A stretch of 64,000 nt of DNA from Bactrocera neohumeralis (Eukaryota; Arthropoda; Insecta; Diptera; Tephritidae): the NCBI RefSeq assembly GCF_024586455.1, contig NC_065922.1, positions 16,860,089 through 16,924,088 of the forward strand, given 5' to 3'. The position numbers were made by a program, and so were the translations under genes. The notes under the pieces were generated by a model. The model saw nothing but the letters and a program-made list of their open reading frames with translations, made no database searches and was not told where the DNA came from. The number at the start of each line of letters is the position of its first letter. The first letter of the stretch is position 1. This document shows, one piece after another, positions 1-11,693 of this stretch.

Positions 1-440
1 TGCGCGACTATGGGATCCTTTTGGTAGAACGCAGGAGATCTTCTGAACTACTTGCCTTAAGCAAAGTTCATCTTCCGCAATCGTGGGAATTCCAACTGGA
101 TACTGTCCTATACGCATCCTTACGGTAAGATTAAGAGTTTTGACGGACGCTAGTTGTCAAAGTTGAATGAAGAATGGTAAAGTGATAGCATCTAGACACC
201 TTCTGCTCCATTATCTATTCTTTGCACGACTGAAATTAAAATAAATCGATAGTCTTACCTTCAGCACACTAGAAGATGAAGCCGAAACTGACATCAACCG
301 CATCAAAAAATTTGAGCTATGCTTATAGCGTTTTTTCGAATTGTAGGGGTCTTATGATCTAGTATATAGAAGTTTTTAGGTACCAAAACGGACCGGCGTT
401 CTAAGCTGTACAAGTGAGTTCCGTGTAGGAATCGTCTAAA
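1..440. other. unassigned sequence, no gene seen
   Basis: No recognisable coding segment or RNA gene. The only nearby structure is the mariner fossil that begins at about 441, and this stretch may include decayed parts of that element, but no transposase residues can be read here. Confidence 0.5.
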
Positions 441-760
441 GACGCACATGGAATGATCGGCTCTTTTCGAATACATCTTCAAACATGATGGCGGTGAGAA
501 TGTAACCGTCAGTTGCGACCGTTATCGCGCCATGATAAACGACTCTTGGATACATGAAATTGAAGCTCGTGATTTCGGCGGCATCTAATTTCAACAAGAT
601 GGCGCCACTTGCCACAAATCGCATCAATCAATCGATTAATTGAGAGTACACTTCGGTGACCAGATAATTTCACGTTTTGGGCCAGCCGATTGGTTACCAA
701 GATCATGTGATATCACACTGTTAGACATTTTGGGCGCAATGGATGGACCATCTGAGACGG
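441..760 (+). pseudogene. mariner-like transposase fossil, catalytic-domain fragment
   Basis: Read on the plus strand this contains GDRYRAMI-like and FQQDGATCH-like segments, a LLR-FGD-ISRFGP stretch and a PRSCD segment. These are hallmarks of the catalytic domain of a Tc1/mariner-superfamily transposase, the DDE/D enzyme that cuts and pastes these elements. The second catalytic Asp is visible in the QQDGA segment at about 594-602. In-frame stops replace a Trp before FQQDG and a codon after the SID segment, so it is dead. The N-terminal DNA-binding half is not recognisable upstream. The same lineage occurs at 25566-26270 and, inverted, at 47940-48390. Confidence 0.75.
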
Positions 761-3054
761 AGCTGCGGCCAACATTTGAAAGTATTTTATAAAATTGTGA
801 TCAAAACTTAAAATTGTTGTCGGAAATAAAACTGTGACTGTTTTATTTTATCTACACTCACATTTATACTCGCGAAATGACAACGCAAGCTACCGAATTC
901 TCAAGTGAAATTTCACGAAACACGCGAGCACTATTCCAGCACACAACGCGTTGGTCAAAGCACGCAGATCCGGCTAATATATTAACGCCAAAGCGCGGAT
1001 GCTCCTGCTTATCCACAGCTGTTTTACTGTTATGACAGTAGCGCCTTGGCAATAAATCGTGTTAAGAATCTAGACATTTCTCATTTGTTGCCACCTGTCC
1101 GTGAGTTACACGCTCGAGTGAGCTGCGAGCGATAAGTAGATGCAAGCGACGGTTAGCAAAGACAGCGGAAAGTCTTGTAAGAGAGTAAGAGAGAGACTTA
1201 CGACAATAAATTTTCATTCATTTGTCTCATTGTTTTGCACGCTAATGCTTAACAGGCACTAATTCTTTGCTGCAAGGTTTTTTGAAACGCACATAAATGA
1301 TAATTTGGGACATTATTAATAATTGATTAAATGCAAAGGAGTCTAAGGCAAACGACAGCGGTAGCAGGGAAGTGAAGTGACAAGCGTGGGATAAGATAAA
1401 TGAGCTTTCGTAGGCAGCGTAAGGCGATAGAAGCAGAAATAAGGTTGTACATACCGTTAGTAGCAAGCAAACCAGCATGACAATGTAAAGCTGCAGGCAG
1501 AAAATGAACAATAAGCGAAGCAGTCGAAAGAAAAAACTGGAAAACAACAACTTAATACAAAGCAGGACCAAAAAGTGCCACTAAAGGGACGAAAAAAAAA
1601 ATCTGCCAGCAAAAAACGAGGCTGTCAAAAACTAGCAGCGATAAGCCTGATAAGGACGAAAAGGCGCCTACGCACACAGACCACAGGCAAACACACGCAC
1701 GCACGCATACGTACGCAAGCGAATAAGAGCACAAAGCCAATCCGCCAGCGCTGGCGACGAAGGTGTGGATGAAGCGCAGACATTCTGTTAAATGACACAT
1801 GTAACATTCGCAACCATTATTGCACTCATTGTTATGCATGGCACTGTTGTTGTTGTTTTTCTTACACAATTTGTGATTTTTTCGCCTGTATGCTTGGCTG
1901 TAAATAACTGTTGCTGTGACCGCCCGCACAACGGCAGAAAAGTGGCAAAAAGCGGCGACGGCATTAAGCGTTTTATGCAATCAGATATAAGCAGCAACAA
2001 CAACAACAACAACAACAACAAAAATAAGATGGATGGAATAACACAAAAACAGCAGCATAAACGGCAGGTGGAGAAGCTGTTATGCATATGAGCAGGCGAA
2101 TGAAAGCACAAAGCTAATGTGGGCGCGCGCCGGATAAAGCTAAGGTCAGGCGTATTGTGCGTGTGTGTGGGTGTGCGTTTACATTTAACCAGCCCGCAAT
2201 GTGCCATCTACAAGTGTGACATAAAAATGTAATTTGGTTGCTATTTTGGTTTGCGCTTTTATTATTTATGCACACATACATACATATATAAATAAATAGC
2301 AAGACTTGTAAGTATGTAAATGTGTGCGTGCATACCTTGGTACTTTAGCCTTACTTAGTTACTTGTTTTTATTTGGAACTAACAGAGTAAAACACAGATT
2401 ACTACTTAATCAAGAATTGAAGTATCCTTTTAAGGGTTTAAGCCTAGAGCCTAGAGTCCTAAACAAAGGCCCAACTTTGCCAATTTATTCTGGCAATTAG
2501 GAAAAATCAAACGAGTTTCTCTCTTTCAGATATTATTAAATAAATATTTCAGTGTGTTAAATAACTGTATATTTAGTTTTGCTTAAAATTAGAAGCAACT
2601 AGGCTAATGTTCAAAGTCACCTTTTTTCAAAAGGCCTTATAATAGACACTGTGATTCTACAAGAAAATAAATAGCAAAGGAAAAAAATATTGACGAAAAA
2701 GCATTTTAATTTCAATTTCACTATTCTATTAACTGAATAATGCGTTCAAGCCCTAGCATAATTCAAGGTGAATTCCGAATTTCAAAAAACCGATTTTTTT
2801 TTTTGGGTTCAAAAAGTGTTCAGGTATAATGACAATAAGTTGTGGCGAATGAAACACCACATTTATTAAAACGTTACAAAATATTTATTTAAAAGCACTT
2901 CTATTCTTGATGGCGTCTATCAAAAGAGTGACGCTTCTAGAAAGAATAACTGACAAAACCGTGTTGCCAGATCTGATACCTCTTGTCTGTGTACCCACAG
3001 AATAATTGACAAACAGGGTTGCCATATGTGAGTGCCCACAAAGTCAAATGAGAA
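761..3054. other. microsatellite-rich noncoding DNA
   Basis: No gene supported. It holds GT/CA-rich stretches, a (CAA)n run at about 1990-2020, and TATG-type repeats near 2280. The longer open frames here (for example minus strand 1552-1980) begin with TTG and read low-complexity sequence, so they are not called. Confidence 0.5.
1990..2020. repeat. (CAA)n microsatellite
   Basis: A run of about ten CAA triplets, uninterrupted except at the edges. It creates poly-Asn or poly-Leu shadows in open frames on both strands. Confidence 0.85.
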
Positions 3055-3352
3055 GGCTTTCGATACAAGCTCTTGATTCCGATAGTTCGGTTTGTATGGC
3101 AGCTATATGCTATAGTAAGCCGATCTGAATAATTTCTTCGGAGATTACATTCTTGCCTTAGAAAATAATCTATAGCAAATTTCGTGAATATATCTTGTCA
3201 AATGCAAAAGTTTTCCACACAAGAACCTTTTTCCGATAGTTCAGTTTGTATGGCAGCTATATGTTATAGTGGTCCGATATCGGCAGTTCCGACAAATGAG
3301 CAGCTTCTTGAAGAGAAAATGACATTTGCAAAATTTCAAAACGATATCTTAA
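3055..3352 (+). mobile_element. family B repeat (mini-me/DINE-like), left half
   Basis: Contains two copies of the module 'CAGTTTGTATGGCAGCTAT' followed by a 'GGTCCGAT' segment and 'GAGATTACATT', as in the uninterrupted element at 7236-7840. It stops at 'GATATCTTAA', exactly where a family A copy begins. The missing right half resumes at about 6476 after a second A copy. The extreme left end (the 'CACCGAAGCTAAATACCC' part) is absent. Confidence 0.75.
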
Positions 3353-4388
3353 CAAGTAAGGAAGGGCTAAGTTCGGGTGTCACCGAACATTTTATACTCT
3401 CGCATGATAAAGTGATAATCGAGATTTCATTATACGTCATTTACATATTTTTCAAATACCGTATTTTTGTAAAGTTTTATTCCGCTATCATCATTGGTTC
3501 CTAATGTACTATATATTATACAGAGAAGGCATCAGATGGAATTCAAAATAGCGTTATATTGGAAGAAGGCGTGGTTGTGAACCGATTTCACCCATATTTT
3601 GTACATGTCATCAGGGTGTTAAGAAAATATTATATACCGAATTTCATTGAAATCGGTATAATAGTTCCTGAGATATGGTTTTTGGTCCATAAGTGGGCGA
3701 CGCCACGCCCATTTTCAATTTAAAAAAAAAAAACCTGGATGCAGCTTCCATCTGCAATTTCTTCCGTAAAATTTAGTGTTTCTGACGTTTTTTGTTTGTC
3801 GGTTAACGCACTTTTAGTGATTTTCAACATAACCTTTGTATGGGAGGTGGGCGTGGTTATTATCCGATTTCTTGCATTTTTGAACTGTATATGGAAATAC
3901 CTGAAGAAAACGACTCTGTAGAGTTTGGTTGACATAGCTATAGTAGTTTCCGAGATACGTTCAAAAAACTTAGTAGGGGCGGGGCCACGCCCACTTTTCC
4001 AAAAAAATTACGTCCAAATATGCCCCTCCCTAATGCGATCCCTTGTGCCAAATTTCACTTTAATATCTTTATTTATGGCTTAGTTATGACACTTTATAGG
4101 TTTTCGGTTTCCGCCATTTTGTGGCCGTGGCAGTTGGCCGATTTTGCCCATCTTCGAACTTAACCTTCTTATTGAGCCAAGGAATACGTGTACCTAGTTT
4201 CATCATGATATCTCAATTTTTACTCAAGTTACAGCTTGCACGGACGGACAGACAGACATCCGGATTTCGACTCTACTCGTCACCCTGATCACTTTGGTAT
4301 ATATAAAGGTATTTTAGGACTTACAAACAACCGTTATGTGAACAAAACTATAATACTCTCCTTAGCAACATTGTTGCGAGAGTATAAA
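3351..4388 (+). mobile_element. family A repeat copy 1 (putative Helentron-associated element)
   Basis: Full-length copy. As written it starts AACAAGTAAGGAAGGGC, then a near-palindrome GTTCGGGTGTCACCGAAC, then TTTTATACTCTCGCA, and ends TTGCGAGAGTATAAAA, an inverted copy of that last motif. Near the right end an (RGAC)n run at about 4240-4258 is followed by a conserved block and TATATATA. Three degenerate modules, each starting with a GGCGTGG or GGCCGTGG box, occur at about 280-bp spacing. If it is a Helentron-type element its transposon orientation is the minus strand, with the hairpin end as the 3' end. No protein is encoded. Confidence 0.8.
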
Positions 4389-4454
4389 AATACAAATACT
4401 TCTTCCCAAAATGAGACACACACACTACTCTGGGGGAAAAAATAATAAGACTTT

Positions 4455-4660
4455 TTTCTAGGTTGGTATGACTGTCAGTGACAGCTGTGCCAATTGTTAC
4501 ATCAAAACAATCATTAGTGTTTCGTATACGCTTATCTTTTACGATGAGTGAAATTATTCAATAAAAAAAGCTCCATTAAATTTTGTGTGCGGAATTAAAC
4601 TTCTGGTCCCAAAACATTCTGAATGTTGAAAAGGACTTCGTTGGTAATTGTTTGTAGCAA
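4455..4660 (+). pseudogene. mariner 5' end, N-terminal transposase fossil
   Basis: An ATG at 4544 begins MSEIIQ, followed by a stop. After frame changes, segments resembling the mariner N-terminal helix-turn-helix can still be read (IKFCVRN-like, then a residue pattern like the 'LKMLQKA' stretch). The untranslated leader just before the ATG also looks like that of fly mariners. It is heavily mutated, and nothing catalytic is left on this strand. Confidence 0.55.
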
Positions 4661-5059
4661 ACAATTATTTCTGATTAGTACAAATTCAAAATTAGTACAA
4701 GGTTAAAAAATCAAGTTATGTTGTCAGTTTTCTTCGATTATCGAGCTGTCGCCACTTCGAATTCCGTCCGACCGACCAAACTGGCAACAAGAAATACTAT
4801 TTGAGTGTGAAGATTAGAAAAAACGTTGGCACAAGTCTACTGGCGCTAATTAGGATTACTTCCAGTGGGACAACATGGATTTTCATGACTAAATTAATTT
4901 TTTTTTTTTAAATATGAATCAAGTCTTACTATTTTCAGCACATATTAGCATATTTTCCAAAATTTTAACTTTAACACATTTTGTTTATGATACGATTCTA
5001 ATTCGATGTTTCTTAAAAAAATAATGGGAAATTTTGATTTTTGAAAAACAAAAATATTT

Positions 5060-5160
5060 ATTCATTTGCCTACATCAAGCGCTTCTTCTAATCGCTGAAA
5101 AATTTCTCAGCACCATTTCTCGGATAGCCTTTAGTTCTTTCAGCGATATTCATCTATATT
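5060..5160 (-). pseudogene. possible mariner transposase C-terminal scrap
   Basis: The minus strand reads a SLKELKAI-like segment and then, in a shifted frame, remains of the C-terminal tail seen in mariner transposases. It is about 30 codons only and opposite in orientation to the N-terminal scrap at 4544, so it probably derives from a different insertion. Confidence 0.35.
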
Positions 5161-5440
5161 GTAAAACGACGGTCTTTTAAGTCTGTTGTTGTTGTAGCGG
5201 CAGAAAACATTCCTGAATTTAATTCGAGACATGAATTTAATACGGACATCCGGGTCCGTTCCGGTTACCCGACTGTCGTGGAAAAGGTCTCCTTTATGTC
5301 TCTTAGCGAACACTGAATATTTAAAGATTTTTTAAAAGAACTGCCTTTGAGATGCCAAAGTCGAAATTTGCTAATTCATTGCCTATCATAGCAATTATTC
5401 AGCCTGCAACTTATTCAACTTTAGCTTGGATTTACTTTAA

Positions 5441-6477
5441 ACAAGTATGGAAGGGCTAAGTTCGGGTGTCACCGAACATTTTATACTCTCGCATGATAAA
5501 GTGATAATCGAGATTTCATTATACGTCATTTACATATTTTTCAAATACCGTATTTTTATAAAGTTTTATTCCGCTATCATCATTGGTTCCTAATGTACTA
5601 TATATTATACAGAGAAGGCATCAGATGGTATTCAAAATAGCGTTATATTGGAAGAAGGCGTGGTTGTGAACCGATTTCACCCATATTTCGTACGCGTCAT
5701 CAGGGTGTTATGAAAATATTACTTACCGAATTTCATTGAAATCGGTATAATAGTTCCTGAGATATGGTTTTTGGTCCATAAGTGGGCGACGCCACGCCCA
5801 TTTTCAATTTAAAAAAAAAGCCTGGGTGCAGCTTCTTTTTGCCATTTCTTCCGTAAAATTTAGTGTTTCTGACGTTTTTTGTTAGTCCGTTAATGCACTT
5901 TTAGTGATTTTCAACATAACCTTTGTATGGGAGGTGGGCGTGGTTATTATCCGATTTCTTTCATTTTTGAACTGTATATGGAAATGCCTGAAGAAAACGA
6001 CTCTATAGAGTTTGCTTGGCATAGCTATAGTAGTTTCCGAGATATGTACAAAAAACTTAGTAGGGGGCGGGGCCACGCCCACTTTTCCAAAAAAAAATTA
6101 CGTCCAAATATGCCCCTCCCTAATGCGATCCCTTGTGCCAAATTTCACTTTAATATCTTTATTTATGGCTTAGTTATGACACTTTATAGGTTTTCGGTTT
6201 CCGCCATTTTGTGGGCGTGGCAGTTGGCCGATTTTGCCCATCTTCGAACTTAACCTTCTTATGGAGCCAAGGAATACGTGTACCATCATGATATCTCAAT
6301 TTTTACTCAAGTTACAGCTTGCACGGACGGACGGACAGACAGACATCCGGATCGTCACCCTGATCACTTTGGTATATATAACCCTATATCTGACTCTTTT
6401 AGTTTTAGGACTTACAAACAACCGTTATGTGAACAAAACTATAATACTCTCCTTAGCAACATTGTTGCGAGAGTATA
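5441..6477 (+). mobile_element. family A repeat copy 2
   Basis: Full-length copy in the same orientation as the copy at 3351. It has the same terminal hairpin, subterminal inverted repeats, three GGCGTGG modules and an (RGAC)n-core-TA tract near 6330-6385. The left end carries a substitution (AAGTATGG instead of AAGTAAGG). Its right end abuts the right half of the family B element split by this complex. Confidence 0.8.
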
Positions 6478-6670
6478 AAAACTGAGGGACTAGTTCGTAT
6501 ATATACAGATAGACAGACGGACAGACAGACAGACAGACGGACATGGCTAAATTGAATCAGCTCAACATACTGATCATTTATATATGTATATACTTTATAG
6601 GGTCTCCGACGCTTCCTTTGGGTGTTACAAACTTCGTGACAAACCTAATATACCCTGTTCAGGGTATAAA
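6476..6670 (+). mobile_element. family B repeat, right half
   Basis: Begins AAAAACTGAGGGACTAG, then (RGAC)n, CATGGCTAAATT, a TA-rich tract, and ends TATACCCTGTTCAGGGTATAAA-like sequence whose last part is a short palindrome. It continues precisely from the left half ending at 3352 when compared with the intact copy at 7236-7840. Confidence 0.8.
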
Positions 6671-7235
6671 TATTGCATTGCAGCTGTTTTTAGAAAAATG
6701 AACATTCAAATGAAATTTTTTTACGAAAGTAAAGTATATTTAATTAAAAACTTTTTAACATAAACAAACACTTCATTTTTAAATCTGTGGTGGCTATAGC
6801 AGATATAAAGTAACAATTCATGTGAACAATGTTTGAAGTTTGAAGAGATAAAGTGCCGATTGATTCTAGCCGCTTTGTGTTTCGCTGACATGTACGATTT
6901 TTTAATTATTGGTCATGAACGAATATTGGAACTTTTCAGCGAATTCCGAATGATCAATGTAAAGCAGAAAAATCTTGTTCACCACCAGGCACTTTTCTTC
7001 GGAGCTTTTCCTGGACATCGCCTACGGCATCAAAGGAACCCAAAAATTTTAACATTGATTTGCTGATTACATTACATTCTGTGAATGTCGTGTAATTATA
7101 TACAGCAAATTAAAAAAAATATTTTCACCAAAAAAAAAATTATTGTGACTTGAGTGTATTTCCTTAAGTCACTAAAAATTTTCAAAAATATAAGTCATAT
7201 ACATACATATAGATCGAGACATCTAATAAAAGAAA
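6671..7235. other. unassigned AT-rich sequence
   Basis: Contains a 77-codon open frame (6833-7066, plus) that I do not recognise. It has no supporting domain and no homologous copy in the window. No gene called. Confidence 0.4.
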
Positions 7236-7840
7236 AAACAAGAAGAAACGTTAACTACGGTTGCACCGAAGCTAAATACCCTTCACAGGTGCATTTCTAT
7301 TAGTAACTATGTGTTCAGTTTGTATGGAAGCTATATGCTATAGTAATCCGATCTGAAAAATTTTTTTGGAGATTACATTGTTGCCTTAGAAAATAATCTA
7401 TACCAAATTTCGTGAATATATCTTGTCAAATGTGAAAGTTGTCCATACAAGAACTTGAATCCGATCGTTCAGTTTGTATGGCAGCTATATGCTATAGTTA
7501 ACCGATCTGAACAATTTCTTCGGAGATTACATTGCGATTCTGATCGTTCAGTTTGTATGGCAGCTATATGTTATAGTGGTCCGATATCGGCCGTTCCGTT
7601 GAGCAGCTTCTTGAAAAGAAAATGACGTTTGCAAAATTTTAAAACGATATCTTAAAAACTGAGAGACTAGTTCGTATATATACAGACAGACGGACAGACA
7701 GACAGACGGACATGGCTAAATCGACTCAGCTCGACATACTGATCATTTATATATGTATATACTTTATAGGGTCTCCGACGATTCCTTCTGGGTGTTACAA
7801 ACTTCGTGACAAACTTAATATACCCTGTTCAGGGTATAAA
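7236..7840 (+). mobile_element. family B repeat, uninterrupted short copy
   Basis: Starts near AACAAGAAGAAACG, then CACCGAAGCTAAATACCC, three modules containing CAGTTTGTATGG (about 7316, 7468 and 7548), the GATATCTTAAAAACTGAG junction that is split elsewhere, (RGAC)n at about 7685-7710, a conserved block, TATATATGTATATA, and the terminal palindrome AATATACCCTGTTCAGGG. It serves as the 'empty site' for interpreting 3055-6670. Confidence 0.75.
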
Positions 7841-10800
7841 AAATAGAAGAAAGAATTATAGAAATTACAATATCACCTAAATATCTAATTTTTTTCTAAT
7901 TGAAAACTTAGTACATTTTTGCACGGTATTATGAAAACAACCACTCCACGCTATGTATTTGGGGTAAATATAGGGTAAAACTGCTATACCTTCACCGATG
8001 GATAAAAATCACTGCAAGTGTACAAGAATTTTCACTAACTAAAACTCTGTGTTTCAATCTTTCAACCCACGTTCATGAATCGAACAGCACCTTTCAAGAG
8101 GACAATCATAATACTGGTAGAATCTTTAAGCCCGAAAAATGCAAACAAAGCAAAAATAATTGGACAACTCTTGCGGATAGTCAACTCGGATTTTTGGTAC
8201 CATAATCAAGACCAATCAGAGACTGCAATCGGATTTTCAGTTTCACACCCAAATCTAATGGTCTGTATAATATAATATAAATGTTAGTAAAAGAGCTACT
8301 GAGACACTCTACAAAAAATGACTGTACGAGGCTTATAAAATGGCGACAGCACATAAAGTTTTCTTAGCAAGCAAGCTGACTTTAAGGTGCCCATAAATTA
8401 TTAATAGTTGAGCTAGTTTACTTTGAAGCATGCTCTGATAAATTAAAATGTTCAATTTTCATATGACAGAAGTAGAAAGCGTTCTTTAAGTGTACAAACA
8501 ATCTTTCGTTTAAGATAAATTTAATTACAATATTAATACATTCGAAAAATTCCAACAAAAATGTTAACCTCCTCTATTAAGTTGCTATACAGGAACACTA
8601 AGTAATAATAATTCAAATTTGCAGTAACCATTCTTTGACAGCTAAATATTGGCACATGCTAACTGTTTTTTTTTTTTGTTTTTTTTTTTACATATATAAC
8701 AAAAAACCCAGCTAACTACACGTTTGTATGTGCATATATCGCCAAGCAGTGATTTACAGAAAAATCCGCCAGTGCGTATGAGTCACATTATCCGATATAG
8801 AGCTAAGCGTCTAAGACACAAATTTTCATTTCAAATTTCCCTTGAAAGTAAATAAACCCCGAAATATACTGATATCCCACAGCGCTTGAGGCGCATAAAG
8901 AAGCTTACGGAATGCGCAAAGGAAGCAAGAAAAAGAAAAGTAATAAAGTAAAAGCAGATAAAGCTAACAATAAAAGCCACAAAGGGTAGCAAAAACGCGT
9001 AACAAACCAAGGCACAAAAGGGAGCCAATGATAACAGCATAAAAAAGCACAAAGACATGACAAAATGTTGCTTACACTTAAGATGCTTTAGGGGCTGCAA
9101 TTTAGGCGCGTTTGGCTTAATATGCAGGAGTTGTGTAACAAGGATTGATTGTTTTTGTTTTTTGAGGTTTTTTTTTGTATTCCAATACATATTTGGGTTT
9201 ATTTTTAACAATTCTGAAGTAACAAAGTTTAATATTTTAGTAAAACATTGAAAGTTGCGACCTTTGAGCTCGCGACTGTAAGCTTAAAGAGGAAGTAATG
9301 AGTTCGCAATGAATAAGTACCGTTATTTTTGAAAAATTGAAGGAAAACTAAACCAAAATTATTAAAAAAAACAGTGCTGATAAAAAAATTCTAATAATTG
9401 CAACTTAAGATTACATTTATGACGTTTATTGCGTCCCTCTAACCCATAACATTCAAAGAAATATTTTATAAATTCATTTATTCTACTTAATGAACATGCA
9501 TATATGCTACTTGACGAAATTGCGTGAAGAAAAAATATTCCAAATACTTAAAAAACGAACAAGATCATCAACACAAGCAATAAAACCAGTAAAAAACTAC
9601 GCTTTAAGCCCATATAGCCTTGAGCTCCATTCACTCAGGCGAAAATCAACAGAGCACAAAAGGCATACTAGCAAATATAAATACATATAAGTGTGTGTGT
9701 GCGTGTAATGAGCGCTATTGATGTGAACCGAAAATCATACCCAAAATAACAAAGCCGTAAAATGCGCGTATAGTTGTATATGTGTAACAAAGCAGGCAAA
9801 TGAAGTGAGCACATAAAAAACAACGTTTGCCACACTAAACACACACTATACAACACACCAATACAAGTGAACGGCAAACGCATTGTAATGTGGTGTACGA
9901 AATTGGCGTTGTAAAAAATAAAAGCGACGAAGCAGTAATCACTACGCACTCAATTCAACGCACTCGCGCTAAAAATAGACAAATGAAGACCGAAACAGGG
10001 GCGGCAATAACGCGATAAAGCTGGTTGGTGGCAGTTATGTGTGATGTTTTATTTTTCATGTAGCAATATACATCTGTATGTATGTATGCATGTACCCACA
10101 TATGGGTAGAAACGTACTTTTTAACAACATATTCAAGCTTCAACGCATGATGTGGGAGCCACAATGGATAGTCCCAAATCGATTTATTGACTGGAAACCA
10201 CACTTTTGGCGCACACATACACATATAAGGACATACACCCAAGCATACTTACATATGTACATATGTATATGCATACCTACGTAGCTTTATATTGGAGGCA
10301 TAAAAAATTGCGTATACGCCATGTCGTACGATATGTTCATGCAAGCTCTGCAGGTACGCCGTGACGTATGAGTAACACACATTTGCTTTTACTTTGAATG
10401 TGGTACGAATGCTCAGATGGAGATAAAGATTGTCAATGGGAATGCTGAGAAGAAATCAAAGCTGTGATAACGGTATATGTATTCGAAATAGATTTACAAA
10501 GGCTCAATATTATTACATTCATAAGTATATATGTACATATATAAGCCTCAGTAAAGTAATTTTCAGACTATGGTTTTATGTTGAATTATTTTTGCCACAA
10601 CTACGGTGCGCCCTGACGAATAAGTGACTTTTTGTGATGCAGGAGTGAAGAAAACTGTTTTTTATTTGGTATTTTTGAAAATTATTTTTGTAATGCAAAT
10701 TTATTGCACATTTATATATTGTTACATATAAAGCATTCTTTGAAATAATAGCAGTGGTATAACCAGGTATTCAATCAAAGAAAAAATAAAAAGTTTAAGA

Positions 10801-11041
10801 TTTAAAATAATTAGTACATCATCGAATGGCCGCCAGGTCAGGTGATTAAACCAGCTCAAAACCTCATACGTTGGTTTTGGCACCTCCAAACAAATGAAAC
10901 ATTTTCTGGCCACTAAAAACATTTATGCTTCATCGGATCACAATACATTGCGTTCTGCGTTCTTCTATCAGGATTTTTCTTTCACTTTTTTTCGAACAAC
11001 CGAGCAAATATTCGATAATCTTACATTATGATCGATAGTAC
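7841..11041. other. noncoding DNA with microsatellites
   Basis: No gene supported. It contains poly-T tracts near 8668-8690, GT and TATG repeats at 9690-9710 and 10080-10270, and several occurrences of a short motif ending CGTATGAGTAAC (see findings). Open frames of 60-126 codons show no recognisable domain and mostly mirror microsatellites. Confidence 0.45.
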
Positions 11042-11340
11042 TCATTGCGTTTTTGGCTTAAATTCGGTCACAATCGTACCATTTTTACAAAAACTCAGCT
11101 TAATCGGGACGCGTCGGATAAGAATGCGTTTCATACCCAAAATATCCACCAAAATCATTCGAACCAACTCGGAGAGCTCTCCTGCCATATCTCTAACACT
11201 TGCCTGATGATTTTTAAGTACCATATCCTTCACTTCGAAGGTCGTCCAGAACGAGGCATGTCTTCAACGCTCTCTCGACTGTCATTGAAGGCTTTGAGCC
11301 ACTCGCAGGCTTGTGTTTTTGAATCAACGTAAGCCCTTTG
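11042..11340 (-). pseudogene. mariner-like transposase fossil, N-terminal region
   Basis: The minus strand, read across at least one frame change, gives KHKPASGSKPSMTVE, then a VLKNHQASVRDMAGELSE segment and an ILVDILGMKR segment. This order matches the linker and second helix-turn-helix of mariner transposases. The catalytic domain is not visible beyond 11042. Stops and frameshifts make it nonfunctional. Confidence 0.6.
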
Positions 11341-11693
11341 CAACATTCGCAACGATTCCGCACATAATATTTGGTTAGAAATACAAAATTTGAGAGAAAT
11401 TGTTTTATTTTTATTCCTTGTAAAAATCGCAATGCACTACTGAGATGTACCGACTCAAGCACTGCTGTAAGCAAACTGGTTGACAGATCCTGCTCACATT
11501 TGGCATAGTAATTAAGGACAGTCTTATAAACTTGATTAAATACATTTTTTTGAAGTATCATTTACCCGGGGAATTTAATTACAATTTCCGTGTGTTTTAT
11601 GTCCCAATGTATACCCTATTCAGTGTATTAATGCATACATAACTGTTACGATTGAATATGGTCAAAATTATATTTCATTATCGCTCAAAAATG
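11341..11693. other. unassigned sequence
   Basis: May include further decayed mariner sequence next to 11340. An unrecognised minus-strand open frame reaches 11561. No gene supported. Confidence 0.35.

Larger units (their letters stand above)
4389..5440. other. 1.05-kb segment between two direct family A copies
   Basis: Not related to the A or B repeats. It holds a decayed mariner 5' end, a possible antisense mariner C-terminal scrap and a stretch near 5185-5285 with TTGTTGTTGTAGCGGCAGA followed by 'CCGGGTCCGTTCCGGT', a combination I recognise as a common tephritid dispersed sequence but cannot name. No intact gene. Confidence 0.6.

Noticed and set aside
1552..2207. Two long minus-strand open frames (142 and 139 codons)
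   Set aside because: The 142-codon frame starts with TTG and the other runs through the (CAA)n microsatellite; no domain.
5927..6253. 108-codon frame inside a family A copy, with similar frames in the other copies
   Set aside because: The frame is not preserved across copies; reading both strands gives equally long frames. It is a shadow of a noncoding repeat.
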